Assembly: GCF_021043375.1 (NCBI RefSeq)
Contig: NZ_JAJNDV010000010.1
Span: forward strand, 1 to 64,000
Length of the DNA stretch: 64,000 nt
Direction: 5' to 3'
Source of the DNA: Sphingomonas sp. IC-56
Lineage (GTDB): Bacteria; Pseudomonadota; Alphaproteobacteria; Sphingomonadales; Sphingomonadaceae
The notes below the pieces were generated by a model, which was given only the letters and a program-made list of their open reading frames with translations, had not been told where the DNA came from and did not search any database. A program made the translations under genes and the position numbers. Positions 39,851-48,219 of this stretch are shown piece after piece; the stretch's first letter is position 1, and every line of letters starts with the position of its first letter.

Positions 39851-40726
39851 TTGTCGCGAGCCGAAGCCCGCTGCACAAGCGCGTCCGTGTCCGATCCCGA
39901 AATCTTCGCCCGCAGCCTGCGCCGCCTGCGCCGCGACCGCGCAGCTCCCCATTATGGCGCGTTCGCCTTTCTGCGCGAACACATGCTGGAGGGCATTCGC
40001 GAGCGACTGGAGGGCGTCAAGCGCGAGTTTCGCGATGTGCTCGACCTTGGCAGCTTTGGCGGGGGCTTCGCCCTGCCTGGGGCGCGCATCGCCCGACTCG
40101 ACTCCGGCTTTGACTTTGCCAAGGTGGCGGGCGGCGTCCAGGCGGACGAGGATCGGCTGCCCTTCGCTGATGCCAGCTTCGACCTGGTAATATCGGCAGG
40201 CGTGCTCGATCAGGTTAACGACGTGCCAGGCGCACTTGCGCTCGCCCGGCGGGTACTGCGCCCGGACGGTCTGTTCCTCGGAGCGTTCGTGGGCGCTGGC
40301 ACGCTGGCGGGGCTCCGCGGCTCCTTTCTGGCGGCAGAGGCCGAGCGGCCCGCCGCACGCTTTCACCCGCAGATCGATGTGCGCTCGGCGGGCGATCTGC
40401 TCGGCCGCGCGGGCTTTGCGCTCCCCGTGGCGGATGTCGAGACGCTGACGGTGCGCTACGGGGGCATCGCCAATCTGCTGCGCGACTTGCGTGGCATGGC
40501 GGCTACGAACCTGCTCCCCGACACGCGTCCGCTGACCCGCGAGCCCCTTGCCCGCGCGGCACAGGCCTTTGCTGAGTGCGCTGATCCGGATGGCCGCACA
40601 CCCGAGCGGTTCGAGATCGTGTACCTGACCGGCTGGGCACCCGACGCCTCGCAACCGCAACCCGCCCGTCGCGGCAGCGCTACAGCCTCGCTCGCAGACG
40701 CTCTGAAGGGGCCTCGTCCGAGCTAG
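39851..40726 (+). CDS. SAM-dependent methyltransferase
   Basis: Up to 291 aa from TTG 39851; GTG 39887 (VSDPEIFARSLRRLRRDRAAP) is a plausible later start. The class I fold shows motif I DVLDLGSFGGGF (degenerate, Phe-rich), then LPFADASFDLVISAGVLDQVNDVPGAL and VLRPDGLFLGAF. The overall resemblance is to NDUFAF5/BioC-like enzymes, and in alphaproteobacteria this gene is often next to comF. The substrate is not certain. It overlaps mutT tail-to-tail by 4 bases. Confidence 0.75.
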   Translation: MSRAEARCTSASVSDPEIFARSLRRLRRDRAAPHYGAFAFLREHMLEGIRERLEGVKREFRDVLDLGSFGGGFALPGARIARLDSGFDFAKVAGGVQADEDRLPFADASFDLVISAGVLDQVNDVPGALALARRVLRPDGLFLGAFVGAGTLAGLRGSFLAAEAERPAARFHPQIDVRSAGDLLGRAGFALPVADVETLTVRYGGIANLLRDLRGMAATNLLPDTRPLTREPLARAAQAFAECADPDGRTPERFEIVYLTGWAPDASQPQPARRGSATASLADALKGPRPS

Positions 40727-41133
40727 AGAAGCTTCTCGAGCAGGCCGATCAGCGGCACGTCTGCCGGCGGCATGTCCAAGCTGTGCAGGTGTGTAGGGTG
40801 TAGCCACTCGAGGGCATCGGCATGGCGCGCCAGGGGCTCGCCTTCCCAGCTGCGCAGGGTGTAGAGTAGCAACAGCAAGTGTTTGCCGGCCGCTACTTCG
40901 CTGGCGAATACGCATGGCGTCAGCGCCGCAGGATCGACGCCGATCTCCAGTTCCTCTCCCAGTTCGCGCGCCAAGGCGGCCTCGGGCAGTTCTCCGGGCT
41001 CCACCTTCCCGCCGGGGAATTCCCAAAGTCCTGCCATCGGCTTGCCGACAGGCCTGCGCTGCACCAGCACCTTGCCGTCATCGTCCACCAGCGCCGCCGC
41101 GACGACCAGCACGATCTTGTCCCCGCTAAGCAC
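40723..41133 (-). CDS. mutT: 8-oxo-dGTP diphosphatase MutT
   Basis: A 136-aa Nudix hydrolase. The Nudix box runs GGKVEPGELPEAALARELGEELEI (G-x5-E-x7-R-E-x2-E-E). Start and end match MutT (VLVQRRPVGKPMAGLWEFPGG is typical). It removes oxidised dGTP and so prevents A:T to C:G changes. It reads leftward, convergent with the methyltransferase. Confidence 0.88.
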   Translation of the reverse strand: MLSGDKIVLVVAAALVDDDGKVLVQRRPVGKPMAGLWEFPGGKVEPGELPEAALARELGEELEIGVDPAALTPCVFASEVAAGKHLLLLLYTLRSWEGEPLARHADALEWLHPTHLHSLDMPPADVPLIGLLEKLL

Positions 41134-41189
41134 TTGGTAACTCCATTCCTCTAATACGACGATGTCCCTCTGTAAGAGATTACATCCCG

Positions 41190-41387
41190 ATGCGAGCCTT
41201 GCTTCACCGACTCAGCCTGCTTTCGCGGGACACGAAAGCGGCAACCGCAATCGAATATGGTTTGATCGCTGCGTTGATCGTCATTGCGATGATGACGGCG
41301 ATGATGGGGGTAGCCACAATCACCACCGACATGTGGAACAACGTGAGCACCAAGGTAGAGGACGCCAGCGCGTCGCGCGATAGGTAG
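41190..41387 (+). CDS. Flp/Fap-type pilin (first copy)
   Basis: A 65-aa pilin. Basic N-terminus, then TKAATAIEYGLIAALIVIAMM: the Flp family has Glu and Tyr (EY) just after the prepilin cleavage point, as here. It would be processed by a TadV-like peptidase and assembled by a Tad secretion system. No tad genes are nearby. The mature part has an extra Met-rich stretch (IAMMTAMMG) not seen in the second copy. Confidence 0.85.
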   Translation: MRALLHRLSLLSRDTKAATAIEYGLIAALIVIAMMTAMMGVATITTDMWNNVSTKVEDASASRDR

Positions 41388-41502
41388 TTCCTGCCGGGTG
41401 GCTTAGCCAAATCTTTACTCCCGGTACTGTAGGCACACTCCGCCGGACCGGTACTCCCGGGGCGGCCGGGAATTGAAGCCACTTTGAACGTTGGAGACCG
41501 GT

Positions 41503-41682
41503 ATGCAGAAGATCCGCAACTTCGTTAAGAATTCCAAGGGCGCGACCGCGATCGAGTACGGCCTGATCGCCGCGCTGATCGCCGTTGCCGCCATCACCGC
41601 CATGTCGGGCCTGGGCAACCAGCTCAGCAGCACCTTTACCAAGGTGTCGACCGAAATGGGCAAGACGCAGACCACCACGTAA
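41503..41682 (+). CDS. Flp/Fap-type pilin (second copy)
   Basis: A 59-aa pilin from ATG 41503 with GGAGA upstream. The core NSKGATAIEYGLIAALIAVAAITAM is typical of Flp, and the tail is polar (TEMGKTQTTT). It is shorter than the neighbour and closer to canonical Flp, so it may be the major subunit. The gene pair is followed by a strong terminator at 41705. Components for assembly must be elsewhere in the genome. Confidence 0.88.
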   Translation: MQKIRNFVKNSKGATAIEYGLIAALIAVAAITAMSGLGNQLSSTFTKVSTEMGKTQTTT

Positions 41683-41704
41683 GCAATTGCCCTGAAGAAA
41701 GACG

Positions 41705-41737
41705 GGCGGCGGAACGCAGTTCCGCCGCCTTTTTTTT
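41705..41737 (+). terminator. Intrinsic terminator after the pilin genes
   Basis: Perfect 11-bp stem GGCGGCGGAAC / GTTCCGCCGCC with a 3-base loop, followed by eight T. It separates the pilins from the convergent accA. Confidence 0.95.
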
Positions 41738-41742
41738 CCCGT

Positions 41743-42690
41743 TCAAGCCCGCCCCATGGCCAGGAACTTCGCGCGGCGCGCCTGGCGCAGCCCTTCGGGC
41801 GACACGCCGTCGAGATCGTCCAGCGCCGCTTCGATCGCGTCGCCCAGCGCCATCACCGCCTCGCCCGGCGCGCGCTGCGCTCCGCCCAGCGGCTCGGCCA
41901 CTATCTTGTCGATCACGCCGAGCTCCTTCAGGTGCTGCGCGGTCACCTTCATTGCCTCGGCAGCATCAGGTGCCTTGTCGGCGGTTCGCCACAGGATCGA
42001 TGCACAGCCCTCCGGTGAAATCACCGAATAGACTGCGTGCTCCATCATCAGCACCTGGTTGCCTGCGGCAAGTGCCACTGCGCCGCCCGATCCGCCTTCG
42101 CCCAGCACGGCGGCGACCAGCGGCACACCCAGGTTCAGGCACTGCTCGGTGGAACGTGCGATCGCCTCAGCCTGGCCGCGCTCCTCTGCCTGCACGCCTG
42201 GAAAAGCGCCCGACGTGTCGACCAGTGTGATCACCGGCAGCCGGAACTTGTCTGCCAGCCGCATCAGCCGGATCGCCTTGCGATAGCCCTCCGGCTTACC
42301 CATGCCGAAATTGTGCTTGAGCCGGCTGGCGGTATCGTCGCCCTTTTCGTGGCCGATCACCATCACCCGGCGCCCGCGAAACCGCCCCAGGCCGCCGATG
42401 ATCGCGTCATCGTCGGCAAAAGCGCGGTCGCCGCCCATTGGCATAAAGTCTTCGATCAGCCCCGCAACGTAATGCTTGAAGTGCGGCCGCTCAGGGTGGC
42501 GCGCGACCTGCGTCTTCTGCCACGGCGTCAGCTTGGCATAGGTATCCTGCAGCAGCCGGTCGGACTTTTCCTGCAGCGGCACGATCTCCGCTTCGATGTC
42601 CACCGCGCCCCCCTCAGCGGTGCGGCGCAACTCGTCTATGCGGGTTTGCAGCTCTGCGATCGGTTTCTCGAAATCGAGGAAGGTTGCCAT
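41743..42690 (-). CDS. accA: Acetyl-CoA carboxylase carboxyltransferase subunit alpha
   Basis: A 315-aa AccA of usual length. [19 protein letters not shown] opens the protein, and [38 protein letters not shown] is the conserved core. [38 protein letters not shown] carries the oxyanion and substrate-site residues. It combines with AccD to transfer carboxyl from biotin to acetyl-CoA, the first step of fatty acid synthesis. It may be transcribed with xerD upstream. Confidence 0.97.
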   Translation of the reverse strand: MATFLDFEKPIAELQTRIDELRRTAEGGAVDIEAEIVPLQEKSDRLLQDTYAKLTPWQKTQVARHPERPHFKHYVAGLIEDFMPMGGDRAFADDDAIIGGLGRFRGRRVMVIGHEKGDDTASRLKHNFGMGKPEGYRKAIRLMRLADKFRLPVITLVDTSGAFPGVQAEERGQAEAIARSTEQCLNLGVPLVAAVLGEGGSGGAVALAAGNQVLMMEHAVYSVISPEGCASILWRTADKAPDAAEAMKVTAQHLKELGVIDKIVAEPLGGAQRAPGEAVMALGDAIEAALDDLDGVSPEGLRQARRAKFLAMGRA

Positions 42691-42798
42691 CAGGCGCGCA
42701 ATTCCCTGTTGTTGTCAGCGTGTCCTTAGCCGCTCGCCCCCGCCTTGTCGAAGGGGCGCGACATAGGCCGTTCTCGGACGGAAACGGTCGGCCCGGCC

Positions 42799-43728
42799 CT
42801 ATGCCGGGTCCGGCTTTGCGTCAACGCGCGCATCGGCCAGCGCCTCGCCGAGGGGATGCCGCGCGTTCACCAATTCCACCAGCCGCCGGCTGTCGACATG
42901 GGTGTAGATCTCGGTAGTAGCGATATCTGCGTGCCCCAGCATCGCCTGGAGCGCGCGCAGGTCCGCTCCGCCCTCCAGCAGGTGCGTTGCAAAGGCATGG
43001 CGCAGCACGTGCGGGCTCACCCGGTCGGGCGGAATGCCGGCCAGCCCCGCCAATGCGCGAATCAGCTGGTACAGTCGCACCCGCGACAAATGGCCTTTGC
43101 CCGAGGGAAACAGCCACGGGCTCGCCGCCGGCACCTGTGCCCGCCACGCCGCCACCGCCGCGCGCGCACGATCGGAGATCGGCACCAGCCGCTCGCGTCC
43201 ACCCTTGCCCTTCAGGATCAGGAACGGCCGGTCTGGGGCTACGGCATTACGCGGCAAGGACACCAGCTCCGTCGCGCGCAGCCCCGATCCGTAGAGAAGC
43301 TCCACCAGGGCGGCGAGCCGGAGGTCGAGCGGATCGCCCGGCTCTCGCGCCAGCCGTTCGCTGATCGCTCCGAACAGCCGTTCGACATCGGCGGTGCTCA
43401 AGACCTTCGGCAGCGGCCGCGCAGCACCTGGCCGCGGCAGCGCGACTCCCGGATCATCGGGCCGAAACCCTTCATCGGCTAGAAACGCAAAGAAGCGCCG
43501 AAGTGCCGCCGACTTGCGGGCGACGGTGGAGGAGGCCAACGTTTGCCACTGGCCGGCCAGCCGCTCCAGCTCGGTCGCGCCCGCCGTGCTCAGCGCGCCC
43601 CCAAGCACCTCCGAAGCCAGCCGCAGATCGGTGCCATAGGCCGCGATCGTGTTCCCGGCAGCGCCCGCTTCGGCACGCAGCATTTCCAGGAATCGGTCGA
43701 TCAGCGCGCGATCGTCCGATCCGCTCAA
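42799..43728 (-). CDS. xerD: Tyrosine recombinase XerD
   Basis: A 309-aa recombinase. The core-binding domain is at residues 5-95 and the catalytic domain has Arg in LLYGSGLRATELVSL, Lys in KGKGGRERLVP, SPHVLRHAFATHLLEGGADLRALQAMLGHADIATTEIYTHV. All five catalytic residues are present, with Tyr in EIYTHV. It resolves chromosome dimers at dif. The TTG start overlaps the stop of the upstream envelope gene. Unlike the two integrases at the left, this is a housekeeping gene; accA and aroK/aroB as neighbours are typical. Confidence 0.92.
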   Translation of the reverse strand: MSGSDDRALIDRFLEMLRAEAGAAGNTIAAYGTDLRLASEVLGGALSTAGATELERLAGQWQTLASSTVARKSAALRRFFAFLADEGFRPDDPGVALPRPGAARPLPKVLSTADVERLFGAISERLAREPGDPLDLRLAALVELLYGSGLRATELVSLPRNAVAPDRPFLILKGKGGRERLVPISDRARAAVAAWRAQVPAASPWLFPSGKGHLSRVRLYQLIRALAGLAGIPPDRVSPHVLRHAFATHLLEGGADLRALQAMLGHADIATTEIYTHVDSRRLVELVNARHPLGEALADARVDAKPDPA

Positions 43729-45533
43729 GCTCGGGTAACCGCCTCGACAGCGATCATGCGCGCGTAATTGACCATTCCCGCCGCGCGGAGCGATGCGACG
43801 ACATGGAACAGCGCCTCAGGCGTCACCCAATCCCAATTCGGCGACTGCATGCCGACCGCGGCGAGCAGCACCACCATGCCGGTGTCGCCACGTTGCCCGG
43901 CCTCATCGATCGCCCGCGTCCACACGTTGCTGCCGCCGATTGCGACGTCGAGTTCGGCGGCCGCGCTCTGCGCCTCGCCTGCGTTCATCCGTCCCAGCCC
44001 GGCCAGCCCCGCCAGCAGCATCTGTCCCTTGCGCCGTGAGGCAGAGCCGGCAAAGCCCTCGACATCGCCCGACGATACCGCCCCGGCACCGGCCGGATCG
44101 GCCAGCGTCAGCAGCGCCCAGCCCTCGCTCCGAGGCTCCACGGCCGACCGCCACTCCATTGCGGCGGCGTCCAGCCCAGAGGAGAGCATCGAGGCGATCA
44201 ACCGATCCGCCTCGCCCAGCTTCGGGTCCGCCGGCACCCATGCCGCCGCGCGGGCGGTCAGGATCAGGCGGGCATAGCGCGTGCGGGGCGTCTCCGCCTC
44301 GTTCCACAGCGTGCGCAACGCCTTCAGGCGCGCGCCAGCGTCCGTGTCGGTATAGGCAACGCGCAGGTTGCGCGCGACGCCGGCAACGTCTCCTGCCGCA
44401 TCGCCCGCCTGCTCGATCTCGCTATACAGGTCGACGAGACCGGCGTTGGAGAACACCCCCGCCGTCGCCGCCAGTTCGGCTGCCTGCGCCCGCTGCGCCG
44501 CGTCGATGTTTGGTGCCAGCGCCTGCCAATAGCGCACGTTCGGCCCGGCGCTGCGGTACAGCCATGCAGGTACTTCCACGCGCGTCGCCGTTGCCAGACC
44601 CCAGCGCCATGCAGTCAACTGCGGTACACCGGCCCATTCGATCGTCACTGCCCGGCGCCCCTGCGCGCCGGTACCCAGCACCTTTTCGGCAAGCAGCGAG
44701 TCGATATCGCCCTGGCTTGTCCCCCACCATGCCTGTCGCAGCAACTGCCCGGCCTCAGTCGGCTTTCCGGCCAATCCGGCACACATCGCCCGCGCGAGTG
44801 CCCAGCCCCGCTGCGGGATCGCCGCCGCACCCTTGTCGACGACCGGGCACAGGGCCGCAGGGTCGCCATTGGCCATCGCCGCCTGCATCGCGATCTCGTA
44901 CAGCGGCGCCGTGTAGTTCTCGGTATCCACGTCCTCGACGACGCTACGCGCCGCAACCGCTTCGCCCATGCGCAGCAGCACCCAGGCACGCTCGGCGGCA
45001 AAGTCCGCGCCGTTGATGTCGGCAGGCGTGTTGACTGGCGACATCAATGCGCGCCGCAACAGGATCGATGCCCATCGCGACGCGACCGGCGCGTCCAGAC
45101 GCCGCATCAGCGTCTGCAGATATTTTCCGCTGGCGCCGCCGAATGCATCGGCCGGGAACGCCTCGTTCCCCGCGCCGCTCGCGCCCACCCGCGCCAGCGA
45201 GTGGCGGGCGAATTCGGGCATTTCATATTTCGACCAGTCGATCTCGGCAGCTTCGACCTCGTCCGCCGCCGCCACATTGGCGACCGGCGAATCAGACGGC
45301 GCTACCGGCTCCGCCGGCAGGGGCTGCACGATCTCGCCGCGCGGCGCGGCCGGTGCAGCGGGTGCAGCACTCGGCGCAGGCCCGGGCGCTGGCGTCGGCG
45401 CGGGCTCGTCGAACCCGGGCGGCAGCAGCGATTCCGGCCGGTCCTGCTGACCCTGCGCCGGCACCGCCACGCCCGCCAGCAACACCGCCGCCAGCGCGGC
45501 GGCGCGCCCTGGCTTACTTGGTGAGGTTATCAA
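43725..45533 (-). CDS. Large exported hypothetical protein, TPR-like
   Basis: A 602-aa protein that starts at TTG 45533. A signal peptide (AALAAVLLAGVAVPAQG) is followed by a Pro/Ala-rich linker to about residue 95, then Ala-rich helical repeats of tetratricopeptide style (ERAWVLLRMGEAVAARSVVEDV, YEIAMQAAMANGDPAALCPV). It is common between xerD and aroK in sphingomonads, where it is usually annotated as hypothetical. It may be a periplasmic scaffold. It overlaps the small membrane gene in front and xerD behind, so it should be in one transcript. Confidence 0.75.
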   Translation of the reverse strand: MITSPSKPGRAAALAAVLLAGVAVPAQGQQDRPESLLPPGFDEPAPTPAPGPAPSAAPAAPAAPRGEIVQPLPAEPVAPSDSPVANVAAADEVEAAEIDWSKYEMPEFARHSLARVGASGAGNEAFPADAFGGASGKYLQTLMRRLDAPVASRWASILLRRALMSPVNTPADINGADFAAERAWVLLRMGEAVAARSVVEDVDTENYTAPLYEIAMQAAMANGDPAALCPVVDKGAAAIPQRGWALARAMCAGLAGKPTEAGQLLRQAWWGTSQGDIDSLLAEKVLGTGAQGRRAVTIEWAGVPQLTAWRWGLATATRVEVPAWLYRSAGPNVRYWQALAPNIDAAQRAQAAELAATAGVFSNAGLVDLYSEIEQAGDAAGDVAGVARNLRVAYTDTDAGARLKALRTLWNEAETPRTRYARLILTARAAAWVPADPKLGEADRLIASMLSSGLDAAAMEWRSAVEPRSEGWALLTLADPAGAGAVSSGDVEGFAGSASRRKGQMLLAGLAGLGRMNAGEAQSAAAELDVAIGGSNVWTRAIDEAGQRGDTGMVVLLAAVGMQSPNWDWVTPEALFHVVASLRAAGMVNYARMIAVEAVTRA

Positions 45534-45651
45534 GCGGGACCACCTTTTCCATGCGGACCGGCTCCTTCTCGGCGGTGCGCCCGGCCAGGAAGAACATGCC
45601 TCCTACCAGCACGACCAGGATGACGAGGAGGAGAACGAGCGAACGCGGCAT
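45514..45651 (-). CDS. Small membrane protein upstream of the envelope gene
   Basis: A 45-aa protein (MPRSLVLLLVILVVLVGGMFFLAG, then RTAEKEPVRMEKVVPLDNLTK): one N-terminal transmembrane helix and a short polar tail outside the cytoplasm. Its last 20 bases overlap the start of the 602-aa gene in another frame, so translation is probably coupled. It may anchor or assist that protein. No named family. Confidence 0.65.
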   Translation of the reverse strand: MPRSLVLLLVILVVLVGGMFFLAGRTAEKEPVRMEKVVPLDNLTK

Positions 45652-45728
45652 GAAAACAGTCCGTGCTTAGGAAGAATGTGCCGGGCCTTTTGCCCGAGAC
45701 CCGCCCTCGCTGTATAGCCCCCGCCAGG

Positions 45729-46268
45729 ATGTTACAAACGCAGGCACGAAACCTTCGCTGGGATGGCAAGCCGATCGTGCTGATCGGCCTGATGGGAGCG
45801 GGCAAGACGACGGTCGGCCGGCGGCTGGCGCAGCGCATGCGCCTGCCTTTCGTCGACGCCGATGTGGAGATCGAGACCGCGGCCGGCATGACCATTGCCG
45901 ACATCTTCGAACGCTTTGGCGAGCCGCATTTCCGCGACGGCGAACGCCGTGTGATCGCCCGGCTGATCGACGGCACGCCAAAGGTCATCGCCACGGGCGG
46001 CGGCGCGTTCCTCAATGAACAGACCCGCCGACTGATCCTGGAACAGGCCACCGCCATCTGGCTGGACGCCGATCCGGCGATCCTCGCTGAACGCGTGAAG
46101 CGCCGCGACACCCGTCCGCTCCTCCGTGGCAAAGACCCCAAGGTCGTCCTCACTGAACTGGCACGCGTCCGCAATCCTTTCTACGCGCTTGCCCCGATCC
46201 ACATCCCCAGCATCGCCGCGCCGCACGAAGCCACCGTCGACGCCATCCTGAAGGCCATCGAATCTTGA
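45729..46268 (+). CDS. aroK: Shikimate kinase
   Basis: A 179-aa enzyme from ATG 45729. The Walker A is GLMGAGKTTVG; DADVEIE binds Mg and shikimate; FRDGERRVIARL and TGGGAFLN are the shikimate-site motifs; LRGKDP lies in the lid. It phosphorylates shikimate in aromatic amino-acid biosynthesis. It overlaps aroB by 4 bases, as is usual for this pair. Confidence 0.95.
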   Translation: MLQTQARNLRWDGKPIVLIGLMGAGKTTVGRRLAQRMRLPFVDADVEIETAAGMTIADIFERFGEPHFRDGERRVIARLIDGTPKVIATGGGAFLNEQTRRLILEQATAIWLDADPAILAERVKRRDTRPLLRGKDPKVVLTELARVRNPFYALAPIHIPSIAAPHEATVDAILKAIES

Positions 46269-47365
46269 CCACCATCCCCGTGGCGCTCGGCGAGCGCAGC
46301 TATGACGTGCGTATCGAAGCAGGGCTGCTCGCCCGTGCCGGCGAGATTCTGGCGCCGCTCGCCAAAGGCCGGCGCATGCCCATCGTCACCGACGCGAATG
46401 TCGGCGCGCATCTCGTCACGCTCCAGGCCAGCCTGACCGCCGCCGGCATCGCCAGCGAAGCGATCATCCTGCCTGCCGGCGAAGGAACCAAGAGCTGGGC
46501 AGAGCTTGAAGCGCTAACCGATCGCTTGCTCGAACTCGGCGTCGAGCGCAGCGACCATGTCATTGCGCTCGGCGGCGGCGTGATCGGCGACCTGGTCGGC
46601 TTTGCCACCGCCATCCTCAAGCGCGGCTGCCGCTTCGTCCAGATACCCACCACCCTGCTCGCCCAAGTCGACTCCTCGGTCGGCGGCAAGACCGCGATCA
46701 ACAGCCGTGCCGGCAAGAACCTCGTCGGCGCCTTCCACCAGCCCGCGCTGGTGCTAATTGACCCGCAGGTGCTCGACACGCTGCCGATCCGCGAACTGCG
46801 CGCCGGCTATGCCGAGGTCGTGAAGTACGGCCTGATCGACGATTACGCCTTTTTCGAATGGTGTGAAGCCAACGCCGCCGCGCTGCTGGCCGGCGACCCG
46901 CACGCCCGCGCACACGCGATCGCCCACTCGGTCGATGCCAAGGCCCGCATCGTCGCCGCGGACGAACACGAACTGAGCGGTACCCGCGCACTGCTGAACC
47001 TCGGACACACCTTCGGCCACGCGCTGGAGGCGGAAACCGGCTTCTCCGACAAGCTGCTCCACGGCGAAGGTGTCGCCGCAGGCACCGCGCTCGCCTTCGC
47101 CTTTTCCGCGCGGCAGGGACTGTGCGCGCCCGAAGACGCGGAGCGCGTCGCGGCGCACCTGCGCGCCATTGGCCTTCCCGACGGGCTCAAGGCGGCAGGC
47201 ATCACCGCCAGCGGCGCCCGGCTGGTCGAGCACATGCTCCATGACAAGAAAATGGCCGCCGGCACCCTGCCCTTCCTGCTGGCGAATGGCATCGGCGAGG
47301 TGTTCCTGGACAAGACCGTCGACCTGAAGGACGTCGAAGCGTTCCTGGACGATCAGCCTCGCTAA
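46265..47365 (+). CDS. aroB: 3-dehydroquinate synthase
   Basis: A 366-aa enzyme; TTG start overlaps the aroK stop. NAD site: DNVG-like VTDANVGAHL and ALGGGVIGDLVGFAT; metal ligands in YAEVVKYGLIDDYAFFEW and LNLGHTFGHALE; VDSSVGGKTAIN is the signature. It converts DAHP to 3-dehydroquinate. No irregularity is seen. Confidence 0.96.
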   Translation: MTTIPVALGERSYDVRIEAGLLARAGEILAPLAKGRRMPIVTDANVGAHLVTLQASLTAAGIASEAIILPAGEGTKSWAELEALTDRLLELGVERSDHVIALGGGVIGDLVGFATAILKRGCRFVQIPTTLLAQVDSSVGGKTAINSRAGKNLVGAFHQPALVLIDPQVLDTLPIRELRAGYAEVVKYGLIDDYAFFEWCEANAAALLAGDPHARAHAIAHSVDAKARIVAADEHELSGTRALLNLGHTFGHALEAETGFSDKLLHGEGVAAGTALAFAFSARQGLCAPEDAERVAAHLRAIGLPDGLKAAGITASGARLVEHMLHDKKMAAGTLPFLLANGIGEVFLDKTVDLKDVEAFLDDQPR

Positions 47366-47430
47366 GCTACTTCATAGAGCCAGCACTACACAGTTCCCCG
47401 GCCTTCGCCGGGGAACTCGACATTACTCAA

Positions 47431-47463
47431 TTCGTCATCCCGGCCTTGAGCCGGGGTGACGAA
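47431..47463. repeat. REP-like palindrome
   Basis: TTCGTCATCCCGGCCTTGAG followed by CCGGGGTGACGAA: an imperfect inverted repeat with flanking TTCGTCA/TGACGAA. A related copy occurs at 62141. A separate hairpin, CCCCGG/CCGGGG, lies at 47397-47414 after aroB and may end transcription. Confidence 0.6.
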
Positions 47464-47478
47464 GAATATGCCAACGCC

Positions 47479-47649
47479 TCAAAGCGGCTCGGGCAACAAC
47501 CGCTCGACCGCGTCCAGCCGCGCACAGGTAAGCTCGGCATGCATGCGCCGCAGCTGCGCCCGCAACGCCTCGACATTCGCCGCAAGCTCCGCCAGGTCCA
47601 GCGACAATGCGGTCAGCGCCGCGGCTCTCTGCACGTCGGGGTGGTTCAT
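47479..47649 (-). CDS. Small helical hypothetical protein
   Basis: A 56-aa protein from ATG 47649. It is almost fully helical with heptad-like spacing (AALTALSLDLAELAANVEALRAQLRRMHAELTCARLDAVERL), so probably a coiled coil. No family is recognised. It lies between aroB and a divergent hypothetical gene. Confidence 0.5.
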   Translation of the reverse strand: MNHPDVQRAAALTALSLDLAELAANVEALRAQLRRMHAELTCARLDAVERLLPEPL

Positions 47650-47770
47650 CAACGCTTCTCCTACCCGCCTGCAACGCACGGTGCGGCAAAGTGGATGCCC
47701 TGCTTGGCCGGTGTCCATGCAAATCCATGGTAAACATGAACCGCCTTACCCGCCCCGGCGTTCACCGCGC

Positions 47771-48145
47771 ATGACCGAACCCCGCACCATCGGATGGCTG
47801 CTCGACGACGCCGATCGCGCAACGCTGCTGATCCGCTTTCCCCCGATCTGGCCCGACGTGATCGCCCATCACGTCACCCTCGCCTCCAAGGTCACCGACC
47901 CGCTCCCAACCGCCACTGCCGGCGAAGTCGTCGGCGAGGTCGACGACGGCGAAGGGCTCCAGGCGCTGGTGGTCGCGATCGGCGGTACCACCGACCGCCC
48001 GGATGGCAGCACCTACCATATCACATGGTCCCTCGACCGCGCTCAGGGCCGCCGCGCCGTGCAAAGCAACGACGTCCTGCGCGAGCAGGGCTGGACCCGC
48101 ATCGACGATCCCATTCCCATCAAGCTGATCCCCAGCGACCTTTGA
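47771..48145 (+). CDS. Conserved hypothetical protein
   Basis: A 124-aa protein (EPRTIGWLLDDADRATLLIRFPPIWPDVIAHHVTLASKV, then TYHITWSLDRAQGRRAVQSNDVL). Histidines at the centre and end resemble a small 2H-phosphoesterase-like or RNA-ligase-type arrangement, but this is uncertain. It precedes the aminopeptidase gene by 74 bases. Confidence 0.6.
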   Translation: MTEPRTIGWLLDDADRATLLIRFPPIWPDVIAHHVTLASKVTDPLPTATAGEVVGEVDDGEGLQALVVAIGGTTDRPDGSTYHITWSLDRAQGRRAVQSNDVLREQGWTRIDDPIPIKLIPSDL

Positions 48146-48219
48146 AACGCTTCCCTGAAACGGGGGATCACTCCGCCACTCAGTTGCCGTTCACCCGCAA
48201 CCTGCTTACCCACCGCGTC

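Noticed and set aside
39671-41026. A 451-codon minus-strand frame opposite the methyltransferase
   Set aside because: It overlaps comF, the methyltransferase and mutT, all with recognisable motifs.
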